DNA of 62,067 nucleotides from Bacteroidota bacterium (GTDB taxonomy: Bacteria; Bacteroidota; Bacteroidia; Bacteroidales; UBA7960), in NCBI GenBank assembly GCA_007693555.1, contig REDJ01000044.1, positions 1-62,067 on the forward strand, given 5' to 3'. Both the position numbers and the translations under genes were made by a program. Positions within the stretch are counted from its first letter, which is position 1; every line of letters begins with the position of its first letter. The notes below the pieces were generated by a model. It worked only from the letters and a program-made list of their open reading frames with translations. It was not told the origin of the DNA and did no database searches. This document shows positions 48,978-58,684 of this stretch, in pieces.

Positions 48978-49149
48978 AGCTTTTTTGGCGGTTTCCGGGT
49001 CTTTAAAACCGCTAAAAAAGTTTATTTTTTCAATATTTGAAAGTATTATTAAATATCTGTTTGTCAAATTATTACAAAGTATTTAACACTTTGTTGATAA
49101 CTATTCTTTACATACGTTAAAAACTGCCTTAAAAAAAGAGAAAAAATCA

Positions 49150-49182
49150 CTTTTTTTAAAAGAAAAAAGCCCCGAAGGGCTT
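49150..49182 (-). terminator. Terminator of the barrel-protein gene
   Basis: A stem AAGCCC / GGGCTT with a 4-nt loop. On the minus strand it is followed by TTTTTTCTTTT. It is 60 bp past the stop of the gene at 49242-50966. Confidence 0.82.
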
Positions 49183-49241
49183 AAATAAAAACCTTAAATA
49201 ATACAATTCAAAATATTTTGTTCGGAACAACAGACAGAACA

Positions 49242-50966
49242 TCAGAATGCATAAGATACTCCACCTATCAGATTGAAGCCATGCGTGGGGTAATTATACC
49301 ATCTTTGGAGGGGTTGGTTTGATACGTTGTTAAGATTCAAAAAAACGGATAATATCTTAGTGTATCGATACTCAATTCCCAGACTGGTGTCTACATGAAA
49401 CCCCTGGATTTCCATCCCTTGATGATTGTCTGAAACTTCATCAAATACCCTTGCATAAACGGAATTTCTGGCAAAAGCTTCTCCCGAAAGAATGATTTTA
49501 TCCTGAATATTGTATCTGAGAGAAAGCCCCATTCTTAAGGTGGGTTCGTGCCAGGGTTCAAGTTCATTTTCAAGACTATACTGGTAGTAATCTGCACTGA
49601 ATCGTGCATTGAATCTTTCGCCAACATTACCAAATAATTCAGCTCTGAAATTAAATAACCGAATGTTATCATATACTATAAGAAATTTGTTTTCAAGTAA
49701 AGCAGAATTGTCAGTTACAAAAAAGGGATAATTATCAATATTACTTGTTGCAATAGAAAAATTGTAAGATGCAAAGGAGCTTAATGAGCCTTTAAGACCT
49801 CCTCTTAATTCAAGTTTTGTATTTGTAAAGCCCAATGGAAGATTGGTGTTGATAAAGGGATTTCTTGTACTCATTTGCCTGAGGTTTTGTTTCTCCAGGC
49901 CTCCACTCAAAGAAGTATAAGCCTGCAGCATATCGCCTATCAGGTTAATCCGGGCACCTGCTACAGGATAAAATCTGGCATGACTCACCGTATCAAGTTG
50001 TGCAGTAGTATTCAGTCCCACATAAAAATTAAAGTCACCGAAGCCCGCATGTAAGGTGGGTAAAAGTTTAATAATTCCTGTGCTGAGGGAGTCAATGGAG
50101 TTTATGTTATAATAATAATCTGCTCCCGCCTCCAGTTGAAAACCCTGGCTGTCAGCAAAACCCAATGGGTCTTCCATCAAATCTTTTTCGAGGTTGGCCT
50201 GAAACCCCAGGTGGTGCTCAAATGCATCAAAGCGGTCGGTTAAATAATGATACCTGAGATTCAAATCATGTTGTAAACGTGCATTATCCAGATAATTACT
50301 CCTGAAAGACAGAGATGGAGATATATAATGAAATACCTGCCTGATGTCTTTATTGGAAAGCTGATCAATAAACTCAAGCATATCCTCATCTTCCAGGAAA
50401 TCACCACGCCTGAAACCGTAATAATGAATCATATTTCTTTCATAACGAAGGTCTGATTCAAATGTATGATTGCGGAAGAATCTTTTTGCGTGAAGCCCGA
50501 CCAGATTATCGGAATACCCACTGTGGCCGTAATCATCAATTTTGCCTCCTGAGGACAGGTGTTTTAATCTTACTCCGTATGCATATTCATTTGAGCGAAG
50601 CGAATTATAGAAAATTTCACCATAAGGAGTTGAATAGTTGCCAAGTCCTGCTTTTACAAAACCATTATACAGTTTGGCAAGGGGTTCACCTCTCATCCTG
50701 GCAGGGCTCAAAGGATCCATCGAAAATTCTGTTGGTATTTGCAAAGGATTTATACTGTAATCAAAAGAAATATCAATTTGCAAGGTATCATCTAATGTGG
50801 GATTGAAAAGAGTTTTGAAAGCGTCTGAAATCGTAGGCTCATAGGGGGCAATAACCTTTATTTCATCAAAGTCAAGCTGCTGTGCATAATTGGTTTTTGC
50901 ACAAATGCTTACGATAAAAATAGCTGTAAGCAAAGCTGTATATAATTTTGAAAATTTGTTACGCAT
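49242..50966 (-). CDS. Outer-membrane beta-barrel protein
   Basis: The 574-residue protein has a signal peptide (about 1-28, ending YAQ), a short plug-less N-terminus (FDEIKVIAPYEPTIS) and many alternating aromatic strands to a C-terminal phenylalanine (GGVSYAF), as in barrels inserted by BamA. Its barrel resembles the end of TonB-dependent receptors, but the plug domain and TonB box are missing. It is 31 bp downstream of a large exported TPR gene, and the two probably form a complex. The cargo is unknown. Confidence 0.8.
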   Translation of the reverse strand: MRNKFSKLYTALLTAIFIVSICAKTNYAQQLDFDEIKVIAPYEPTISDAFKTLFNPTLDDTLQIDISFDYSINPLQIPTEFSMDPLSPARMRGEPLAKLYNGFVKAGLGNYSTPYGEIFYNSLRSNEYAYGVRLKHLSSGGKIDDYGHSGYSDNLVGLHAKRFFRNHTFESDLRYERNMIHYYGFRRGDFLEDEDMLEFIDQLSNKDIRQVFHYISPSLSFRSNYLDNARLQHDLNLRYHYLTDRFDAFEHHLGFQANLEKDLMEDPLGFADSQGFQLEAGADYYYNINSIDSLSTGIIKLLPTLHAGFGDFNFYVGLNTTAQLDTVSHARFYPVAGARINLIGDMLQAYTSLSGGLEKQNLRQMSTRNPFINTNLPLGFTNTKLELRGGLKGSLSSFASYNFSIATSNIDNYPFFVTDNSALLENKFLIVYDNIRLFNFRAELFGNVGERFNARFSADYYQYSLENELEPWHEPTLRMGLSLRYNIQDKIILSGEAFARNSVYARVFDEVSDNHQGMEIQGFHVDTSLGIEYRYTKILSVFLNLNNVSNQPLQRWYNYPTHGFNLIGGVSYAF

Positions 50967-50997
50967 AATTTCTGTATTTTGCTCTTAAACAATGAAA

Positions 50998-53900
50998 TTA
51001 AAATATCTCTGTGCTTCCCTGGGGACGTTGGCTAAAATCTACCTCCAATGTATCCGGTTCATGTTCACCTTCTCTCTGACGTTCCAGCAAATCAATTTCT
51101 TTCAGCTTCTGCCGGGCTAAAGAAAGCAGATCTTCGCCGTCATAATTTTCAATGATACTTTCAAGCGTACTGCGAGCCTGGAAAAGATTATCCTGCTCAA
51201 GATAATTGTCAGCCAGTAGTATAAAAATTTTAGCCAGCCAGTAATCGTAAGGGGTGAGATAGTTTATATAATCGAAGATCAGTTCTTCGCATTTTTGGTA
51301 ATTTCCTCTTCTGAATTCAATAAGAGCGAGGTTATATTTTGCCTCGGCAGCCATAATGTTTTCTGATATGGAATTGGTTTGGCGAAAGTATTGCTGTGCC
51401 ACATCAAGATTGTTTTGTTTTAATGCAGCCCGTGCTATAAGCAAATTGGCTTCCTGTATAATTTCGCTGCTTAATTTGTCAGCTTCAAGCACCTTTCTGG
51501 CCACCTGCACAGTCTGCTCAGTGCGCTCGAGCCGGCTAAGTGAGCGCATTTGACCGATTTGTGCATCCAGTCTGTTGCTGCGAAACTCTGCTATTTCCTC
51601 CAGAGTTTCAAAATGTTTAAGTGCAGCATCATAATTGCCCATTCCAAAATTTATCTGTGCTGCACGTAAAGCTGCATTTTCTGAAAACTTTGATTTAGGT
51701 CTTTCAAGAACGAATTCATAACCGACCAGCGCTCTTTGTCGTTCATTCATCCTGAATTCGCATTCAGCTTTATAGAAATGAGCGTTCAATGCAAATATTC
51801 CCCTGGGAAATCTTTCAATATAATTGCCGAAACTTCTGACAGCATTTTCGCAATCTCCCTGCATATAGCGGTTTTCTGCTGCAATGTAAGTCAGTGAGTC
51901 TTGCTGCGCCATAGTCACATCAGCGAAACCAAGACCTTGTGAAAAGTTTACAAACTCATCAACCCGGTCCATTGCTACATAGATATTCCGCATACTTGTC
52001 AGCGCCTCCTGTGATTCGGGAGAGCCGGGATATTTTTCAATAACTCTGCGGAATACCTGCAATGCCTGCTCATCCTGGTTGAGGTTAAAATGAATCAAAC
52101 CGGATTTTAACATAGCGCTTTTTACGTAACTTGAATTGGGAAAGCGATTGATGATTTCATTGTAATATTGCAAAGCCCTTGAGCTATTATCTTGAATTAC
52201 ATAGGTATTTGCAAGTTCATATCGTGCATCAACAGCAAAGCTTGTATTGGGGTATTGCTGAAGAAGTGATTGCAGAGTTTGTATTTTGCTGTTAAAATTA
52301 CCCATTACACCCTGTACAAGTCCTTTTTGAAAAATTGCATAGTCAACATCACGCACCTGCAAAGCAATTGCCCTGTCATAAAAATCCAGTGATGCGCTAT
52401 AATTTTTTGTTATAAAATAACTGTCTGCTACACGCAGATAGGTGTCATTCCGAAGGTCTCTGCTTATATTTCTGTCTGTAATAAACTTACGAAATGCCGT
52501 AATGGCCTGCGGATATTCTTTTCTTTTAAAATGAGAATATCCGATTGTATAATTGGCAAGATTATATTCAGGTATATTAAAAGCACCTTGTGTAAGAAGG
52601 AATCTATTGTGAACATCTATGCTTTTGATATAATCTTCAAGCCTGAAGTGCGCTTCGCCCTTCCAGAAAAGTGCCTGGGCTCTTAAGGTTCTGTTTTCCT
52701 GGTATTTCAGAGATTTTTCAAAATGCTCTATTGCTCCCTCAAAGTCGCCGTTATTAAAAAGTTCAATACCTCTGAAATAGGCAATTCTTTGATAGGCCGC
52801 CCTCAATGAAGGAGTATTAATGGTTATGGCCTCAATACTTGCAAGCGCATCTTTATAGTTACGTGTTGTAAGATAAAGGTCAATAAGGTGCCTGTAAGCC
52901 TCTTCACGGCGAGGCGAATCAGGATATTTATCAATATACCTCTGGAAAGATATGATGGCTTCGTTAAATGGATTCAAAGACAATTCAAAGGAAAGTTTGG
53001 CATAATTAAATAATGAAATCTGGCTGATTTCTTCAACAAACTCAAGGCGATGGGCTGAAAGAAAAGCATTGCGGGCCGATCTTTTCTGACCGGTTTTTAA
53101 ATAACTGTCAGCAAGATGATATAAAGCATTTTGTGCAAGTTCATCCTGAGCGTTTGTAACGCGTTCAAATTGTCTGATTGCATTTTCATAGTCTCCTGCT
53201 TTGTAATATGCAAAACCAAGCTGGTAGTAATCTTCGCGGTTTATTCTCTGCCTGGTTTGCCTTTGGTAATCTTCTAAAAAGGGTATAGCCTCAGCAAAAT
53301 TACCAAGGTTATAATGTGCTTCACCTATCATGCGTGAAATATCTGCACCTCTGCGGGTACCGGAATCTTCAAGCAGGGCAGGGGCATAAGCCAGAAGTTC
53401 CTCATAGCGGCCTTGCAGGAAATATATATGTGTTATATAGTAAGGTACAATGGGACCGAAACTGCCGTCATCAGTCAATTTGCGAAAATTTATCAGGGCA
53501 GTTTCATAATTGCCTTCACTGTAGACTATATGACCATAATAATAAGTGGCCGGTCCATAATATGGCGACTGGGGGTTTCTTATTTCAAAAAGAAACCTTT
53601 TGGCCTGGGCAAAGTTATCATTCATGAAATGACTATAACCCAGTTTAAATTGCATTTCCTCTCTTTGCTCCCATGTAAGATCATATGAATCAACCCTGCT
53701 GTACCATCTGATGGCATCTTCATAGTTCCTTTTTCTGTATTGAAGGTTACCCATCTGAAAACTGGCAATACTTTGCCGTGGATGTGCCGGATTGGCCGAA
53801 ATAAATGCGATAAGTTGTTTTTCAGCATCAGGATGAAAAAGTTCAACTGCACAAATGGCAGCATAATATTGAGAGCTTACCCTGATTTCCGATTCATGGT

Positions 53901-54087
53901 CTTCAATGCGCTGTATGGTTTCATTGAAAAGTTTTTGAGCAGCCCCGAATTTTCCCTTGTTGAAGAGTTCAAGGGCCTGTCTGTAGTCTGCTTCGGGCTG
54001 ATCGTAAACCGAAGTATTTTGTGCAAATGCGGTAAAAGAAGTAATCAAAAGCACCGCAATTAATGATGAAATGAGCTTTTTTATCAT
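50998..54087 (-). CDS. Large exported TPR protein
   Basis: The 1029-residue protein starts with a signal peptide (about 1-22, ending AFAQ). The rest is a long series of tetratricopeptide repeats, roughly 20-25 units, with the usual alternation (A-x-x-x-Y-x-x-A and x-G-x-Y-x-x-A-I-x-x-F). It is probably periplasmic or attached to the inner face of the outer membrane and acts as a scaffold. Pairing with a beta-barrel gene downstream is common in Bacteroidota. A role in secretion or envelope assembly is inferred, not shown. Confidence 0.85.
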   Translation of the reverse strand: MIKKLISSLIAVLLITSFTAFAQNTSVYDQPEADYRQALELFNKGKFGAAQKLFNETIQRIEDHESEIRVSSQYYAAICAVELFHPDAEKQLIAFISANPAHPRQSIASFQMGNLQYRKRNYEDAIRWYSRVDSYDLTWEQREEMQFKLGYSHFMNDNFAQAKRFLFEIRNPQSPYYGPATYYYGHIVYSEGNYETALINFRKLTDDGSFGPIVPYYITHIYFLQGRYEELLAYAPALLEDSGTRRGADISRMIGEAHYNLGNFAEAIPFLEDYQRQTRQRINREDYYQLGFAYYKAGDYENAIRQFERVTNAQDELAQNALYHLADSYLKTGQKRSARNAFLSAHRLEFVEEISQISLFNYAKLSFELSLNPFNEAIISFQRYIDKYPDSPRREEAYRHLIDLYLTTRNYKDALASIEAITINTPSLRAAYQRIAYFRGIELFNNGDFEGAIEHFEKSLKYQENRTLRAQALFWKGEAHFRLEDYIKSIDVHNRFLLTQGAFNIPEYNLANYTIGYSHFKRKEYPQAITAFRKFITDRNISRDLRNDTYLRVADSYFITKNYSASLDFYDRAIALQVRDVDYAIFQKGLVQGVMGNFNSKIQTLQSLLQQYPNTSFAVDARYELANTYVIQDNSSRALQYYNEIINRFPNSSYVKSAMLKSGLIHFNLNQDEQALQVFRRVIEKYPGSPESQEALTSMRNIYVAMDRVDEFVNFSQGLGFADVTMAQQDSLTYIAAENRYMQGDCENAVRSFGNYIERFPRGIFALNAHFYKAECEFRMNERQRALVGYEFVLERPKSKFSENAALRAAQINFGMGNYDAALKHFETLEEIAEFRSNRLDAQIGQMRSLSRLERTEQTVQVARKVLEADKLSSEIIQEANLLIARAALKQNNLDVAQQYFRQTNSISENIMAAEAKYNLALIEFRRGNYQKCEELIFDYINYLTPYDYWLAKIFILLADNYLEQDNLFQARSTLESIIENYDGEDLLSLARQKLKEIDLLERQREGEHEPDTLEVDFSQRPQGSTEIF

Positions 54088-54267
54088 ATGATTATGTTAT
54101 TTTGCTGCGAAATTACAAAGAAATTGTTGATGTGGTTTGGCTTGCTTTTCAACATTGAAAGCTATTTTTCAACATTTATAAACTGATAAACCAAAGGTTA
54201 AAAACCCTACTGAATAACAACAGGAAAACGCAGGCAATAAAATATTATTGGAGGGTAATAAAAAAAA

Positions 54268-54640
54268 AGACAGGCTTATAAGCCGGGTTCTGTATTCCCA
54301 CAATAGGAATTCCTGCCATTTATCTGGGAGCAGATTTGCATCTGCCCTCTAACGGCCTACCCTCCGGGATCGGGCGGGCCACCCTCAACCCCCGGTATAT
54401 TTGGCCTTTCAACGCATAAGGTTTACCCCCACGGCAGGTCACTCTGCTGTGGCGTGAGCTCTTACCTCACGTTTTCACCCTTACCCCGCATAGCAGGGCG
54501 GTTATTTTCTGTGGCACTTTCTCTTGTTACTGCATCAAGGATGCAATAACAGCTTCCTGTTAGGAAGTATGCTGCCCTTTGTTGCCCGGACTTTCCTCTC
54601 TGTCATTTACTAAATGACATAGCGGCAGGAAAGCCTGTCT
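54268..54640 (-). ncRNA. rnpB: RNase P RNA (class A)
   Basis: On the minus strand the RNA begins AGACAGGCTT and ends AAGCCTGTCT, which pair as P1. Conserved core elements are GAGGAAAGTCCGGGC near the 5' end and ACAGAACCCGGCTTAT near the 3' end (pairing P4). AGGGTGAAAACGTGAGGTAAGAG is split across the J regions, and GGAGGGTAGGCC lies before the 3' core. P1 is followed by a T-run that can serve as terminator. The RNA is the catalytic part of RNase P, which matures tRNA 5' ends. It starts only 3 bp after the stop of the DUF2027-Smr gene. Confidence 0.95.
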
Positions 54641-54643
54641 TTT

Positions 54644-55735
54644 TTATTTATTACGATAAAAATGAACTTCTGTTGCTCCCATGCCGTAACGTGCATAAGG
54701 TGCATCATAGTATTCTATTCCTTCCGTTCTTTCCAGTATCTTAACAATCTCTGTTTTCAATTTGCCATTACCCACACCATGAATAAAAATTATCTTTACC
54801 AGTTTCTCTTTTACGGCCTCTTGTAAACATCGTTTAAAATAATCCAATTGAATATCAAGCAAATCTTTTGTTTCCAGATTTGTAAGGTTATCTGTCAGTT
54901 CACCAATATGAAGATCAACTTCAGCTATTTTATCGTCAATCTTGTGTTTCTCAAGAAAAGATAAAATATTGGCAGCAGAGCTTTTTGATTTTTGCTGAAT
55001 ATTCATCTTTTGCTGAAGATGCTTTAAAGTTTCCTCGCTTATTTTCTCCTCAAAAACAGGTTTCCTGACTAGTTGATCAATATTACAGATCTCAACAAAA
55101 AAGGCATTTTTTCTCAATAAGCTTTCAAACCGGAAGCTTTCTTCCTTATACAATTTAACAGGTTTAAAGCTTATAAGTCCACTAAAGGGTGGAAGGGGAG
55201 TGCACTTTTCTTCTCTGAAAAAAACCACCTGCACCAGGGCATTAGCCCATTTTTCAATTTCCGATCTTCCAATATTGCCAAAAAACAACCTTGACTCAGC
55301 TTGTACATAGCCGTATTCAATGCCATGCCAGTTACCTGCAATGTTTTGAAAAAGACTGAAAAGAACTTCGTAGTTAGTATGATTTATCAAATATAATTCC
55401 AAAGAACCTGTAAGTGGATTTTCCTGTACCTCAGGTACAAAGGCCATGTAAACACCATCAGGTCGTTGATCCGGATTGTTATGTGCAATATAAAGTGGTT
55501 TAATATCTTCATCAGTCGTGGTTTCCTCCTGCCGATCTTGTAATCTTTGATAGGCTTTCTGAATATCACTGCTCATTTCGGCAGTGCCGGTTTTTATGAG
55601 ATTGGTTGCCACCACAGGAATTTCAAAACCATCTTCAATGGTAACATGCACAAGGTTATCATCGATAACCTTTGTTACAATACCGCCACCTTTTTCATTT
55701 AAAAAGCTGACTTTATCTCCGGGTTTAAATTTCAC
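54644..55735 (-). CDS. DUF2027 and Smr-domain protein
   Basis: The 363-residue protein has an N-terminal KOW/SH3-like strand set (about 1-48; PGDKVSFLNEKGGG), the central Bacteroidota-specific DUF2027 region (about 80-230) and a C-terminal Smr domain (about 270-363; VDLHI 273-277 and HGVGNGKLK 319-327). Smr domains nick or bind nucleic acids, as in MutS2, so this may be a Smr endonuclease with its own adaptor domain. No MutS ATPase part is present. rnpB begins right after its stop codon. Confidence 0.88.
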   Translation of the reverse strand: MKFKPGDKVSFLNEKGGGIVTKVIDDNLVHVTIEDGFEIPVVATNLIKTGTAEMSSDIQKAYQRLQDRQEETTTDEDIKPLYIAHNNPDQRPDGVYMAFVPEVQENPLTGSLELYLINHTNYEVLFSLFQNIAGNWHGIEYGYVQAESRLFFGNIGRSEIEKWANALVQVVFFREEKCTPLPPFSGLISFKPVKLYKEESFRFESLLRKNAFFVEICNIDQLVRKPVFEEKISEETLKHLQQKMNIQQKSKSSAANILSFLEKHKIDDKIAEVDLHIGELTDNLTNLETKDLLDIQLDYFKRCLQEAVKEKLVKIIFIHGVGNGKLKTEIVKILERTEGIEYYDAPYARYGMGATEVHFYRNK

Positions 55736-56028
55736 GTAACTATTGATTTGAGAATTTTTTAATAATACAAAATTACTGAAAAATGAGATGTAAGTTTGCT
55801 AAATTCCAAATATGATATACTTCAGTTTATCAATGAGTTAAAGATTATCAGATTACATTACTCAAGCATAAACTCAAATAATTCTCCACCTCAAAGATGT
55901 AAAAAGCCCTTAATACTCAAACTTTTTCTAACAAAAAGCATCTTTAAAACCAAAAGTTGCTAAATTTGACGCGGATAAGCATTTACTTTTACACTGGGGA
56001 TAAGGCTGGTTCCTGAATAAATGATTGC

Positions 56029-57513
56029 ATGCAGCGAAAATTTCTGAAAAACCTGGCGCTGTTGCTGGTTTTGAATTTACTTATTAAACCATTCTGGATC
56101 TTTGGCATAGACCGTACGGTGCAAAACACTGTGGGAGCGGAAGAGTATGGTTTTTATTTTGCTGTGTTTAATTTTTCATTTCTGTTTTCTATCCTGCTTG
56201 ATTTTGGTATCACTACTTTCAATAATAAAAATATTGCCCAGAACAATCAACTTTTACAAAAGCATTTATCCAATATTATTGTACTGAAGCTGCTTCTTTT
56301 TCTGGGATATTTGATATTTACGTTTTTAGCTGCATTTGTAATCAAATACTCACGAGAACAGATGTACCTGTTATTTTTCCTTGGACTTAATCAATTTCTT
56401 GTAAGCTTCATTCTTTATTTACGCTCAAATCTGGGAGGATTACATCTTTTTAAAACTGACAGTATTATATCAGTACTCGACAGAAGCCTGATGATATTTA
56501 TTTGTGCCGTATTACTTTGGGGAAATATTATACCGGTTTTTAAAATAGAGTACTTCGTTTATGCACAAACGGCCTCCTTTTCAATTACGGCACTCATTAC
56601 CATGGTTGTAGTTTTCCGTAAGGCTGAAACCAGGTTTTTGAAACTTAACTGGAGTTTTCCGTTTTTTCTGATGATGTTGCGGCAAAGTTTACCATTCGCT
56701 CTGCTGGTGCTGTTGATGACATTTTACAATCGTATAGACAGTGTTATGCTTGAAAGGTTGCTTGAAGATGGTGCACGTTATTCAGGTATTTACGCCTCTG
56801 CATATCGTTTACTGGACGCTGCCAATATGATTGCTTATCTGTTTGCAGTTTTGCTGCTGCCTATTTTTGCAAGAATGATAAAACAAAAAGAATCCATTGA
56901 GGAGCTGGTTAAGCTTTCATATACTCTTCTTATTGTACCTGCTGTTATTATTGCAATAGCTTCATTTTTTTACTCGGAAGAATTTATGAGATTGCTTTAC
57001 CATATTCACGAAGGAGAAAGTGTTGCAGAATTTGATTACCGTATCATGCACAGTTCACAGGTTTTTGGTTTACTTATGACATGTTTCTGTGCCATATCAA
57101 CTATGTATATTTTCAGCACTTTGCTAACGGCCAATGGTAACCTTAAGTATCTGAACTTCATAGCTCTCTCCGGAATGCTTATAAATATTGGTTTAAACTT
57201 TTTGTTAATTCCGGTATTTCAGGCTTACGGCTCAGCAATTGCAACCCTGGTTACGCAGTTTATGATTGCAGCAATTCAGGTATGGGTGGTTTCGCGTCTT
57301 TTCAGGTTTAATTATAACTATATCTTAGTCTTAAAGATCCTTGTTTTTATAATTAGCGTAATTTTGCTTGGGTTTCTTACAAAACAATTAAATCTGCAAT
57401 GGGAATTAAGTTTTGTAATAATGGTAACAGCCTCAGGTTTATTATCATTTATAATCAGACTTGTAAGCCCACGCCATTTATTCAAGATACTCAAATACGG
57501 AGAAACATCCTGA
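56029..57513 (+). CDS. Wzx-like polysaccharide flippase (MATE/MOP superfamily)
   Basis: The 494-residue protein is almost wholly hydrophobic, with about 12-14 transmembrane helices, including the conserved RQSLPFALLVLL and NRIDSVMLERL in the middle. This fits oligosaccharide-lipid flippases that move undecaprenyl-linked units across the inner membrane. It leads a three-gene set (flippase, Wzz-like, Wzy-like) but no glycosyltransferase is found. A TAAATTTG box at 55961-55968 may be the promoter's -7 element. Confidence 0.85.
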   Translation: MQRKFLKNLALLLVLNLLIKPFWIFGIDRTVQNTVGAEEYGFYFAVFNFSFLFSILLDFGITTFNNKNIAQNNQLLQKHLSNIIVLKLLLFLGYLIFTFLAAFVIKYSREQMYLLFFLGLNQFLVSFILYLRSNLGGLHLFKTDSIISVLDRSLMIFICAVLLWGNIIPVFKIEYFVYAQTASFSITALITMVVVFRKAETRFLKLNWSFPFFLMMLRQSLPFALLVLLMTFYNRIDSVMLERLLEDGARYSGIYASAYRLLDAANMIAYLFAVLLLPIFARMIKQKESIEELVKLSYTLLIVPAVIIAIASFFYSEEFMRLLYHIHEGESVAEFDYRIMHSSQVFGLLMTCFCAISTMYIFSTLLTANGNLKYLNFIALSGMLINIGLNFLLIPVFQAYGSAIATLVTQFMIAAIQVWVVSRLFRFNYNYILVLKILVFIISVILLGFLTKQLNLQWELSFVIMVTASGLLSFIIRLVSPRHLFKILKYGETS

Positions 57514-57548
57514 TTGATTTAATACCTCAGGCTGAACTGATTTTTGTT

Positions 57549-57556
57549 TATCTTTG
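57549..57556 (+). promoter_or_regulatory. -7-like box upstream of the Wzz-like gene
   Basis: TATCTTTG matches the -7 consensus about 95 nt before the ATG at 57652. No -33 element is clear. Confidence 0.35.
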
Positions 57557-57651
57557 GGCTCATTTTTAAAAACTCCCCAAAAGGGCAATAAAACAATCCA
57601 TTCCGGCGTAAACACTTTATCAGATTTTTTTAAAACAATTTAGTATATATC

Positions 57652-58668
57652 ATGGACAAAAATGTGAACAAAGAGTTTGACTCTACAAATATCTTTATGT
57701 TTTTCATCAGATGGTGGAAACAATTGGGCATCATTTGCTTTTCAGCAGCTGTGCTGGCAGTTATATTTTCTTCACCTGTATTTATTACCCCTTTATTTGA
57801 ATCAACTGTATTGATGTTTCCGGCCAAATCCAGTAGTCTTAGCAGGGCTGTTTTTGGAACAAATGTAGATTTTCTTGAATATGGTGATGTGGATGATGCT
57901 GAGCGACTGCTTCAGGTCTTAGGTTCCACAGCTGTCAGGGATAAAGTGGTTGAAAGATTTGACCTTTTTGAGCACTACGAGATTGATGAGGATGATAAAT
58001 ACAGAAACACCAATCTTAGAAGAATTTACAACAGCAACATTTCTTCGCGCAGAACACCCTATGGAGCAGTAGAAATAAGGGTTCGGGATAAAAGCCCTGA
58101 AATGGCAGCAGACATTGCCAATGAAATTTCAGCTCTGGCTGATACAATTCAAAATGATATAAGGCAGCAAAGGGCACTGCTTGCATATCAGGTTGCCAGG
58201 CAAAGCTATGAAAACATGCTCCATGAAATAAATATTACCCGTGATTCTTTGACTACCCTTATGGGAATGGGTGTTTATCAATTCAATGCTCAGGCTGAAA
58301 GACTAACCCAACAACTTGCCAGAGAAATTGCAGAAGGCAATACCAGGGGAGTGCAGGCCTTAGAAGACCGGCTTGATGTATTAAAAAACTACGGAGGCAT
58401 TTTTATAACCCAAAACGAGCATCTGGCACAGGTAAGCAGAAATTTACATGTTGTTCAAAGGGTTATGCAGGAAGCAAGAGCCGACCTGGACAATTTCGTT
58501 TCATTCAAGTTTCTTATTGATGATGCCTTTGTGGCTGAAAGGAAAGTTTATCCAACACGTTGGCTTATCGTTTTTCTTGCAACCTTTGCAGCTGGTGTTA
58601 TGGGTGTTTTGTCATTGATGACCTATGAACATTTGCTGAATAAAGGAATAATTAAAGTGAAAAAATAA
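57652..58668 (+). CDS. Wzz/GumC-type polysaccharide chain-length protein
   Basis: The 338-residue protein has transmembrane helices near residues 22-42 and 305-328 with a long periplasmic helical part between, including a coiled coil (about 175-290). This is the layout of Wzz and GumC co-polymerases that set polysaccharide chain length. The usual proline-rich segment before TM2 is weak (VYPTRWLIV). No fused tyrosine kinase is present. Confidence 0.82.
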   Translation: MDKNVNKEFDSTNIFMFFIRWWKQLGIICFSAAVLAVIFSSPVFITPLFESTVLMFPAKSSSLSRAVFGTNVDFLEYGDVDDAERLLQVLGSTAVRDKVVERFDLFEHYEIDEDDKYRNTNLRRIYNSNISSRRTPYGAVEIRVRDKSPEMAADIANEISALADTIQNDIRQQRALLAYQVARQSYENMLHEINITRDSLTTLMGMGVYQFNAQAERLTQQLAREIAEGNTRGVQALEDRLDVLKNYGGIFITQNEHLAQVSRNLHVVQRVMQEARADLDNFVSFKFLIDDAFVAERKVYPTRWLIVFLATFAAGVMGVLSLMTYEHLLNKGIIKVKK

Positions 58669-58684
58669 CCTGCTCAGGTAATAA

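Noticed and set aside
54241-54660. tmRNA as an alternative for the structured RNA
   Set aside because: The P4 pairing words of RNase P and absence of a tRNA-like end or tag ORF identify it as rnpB.
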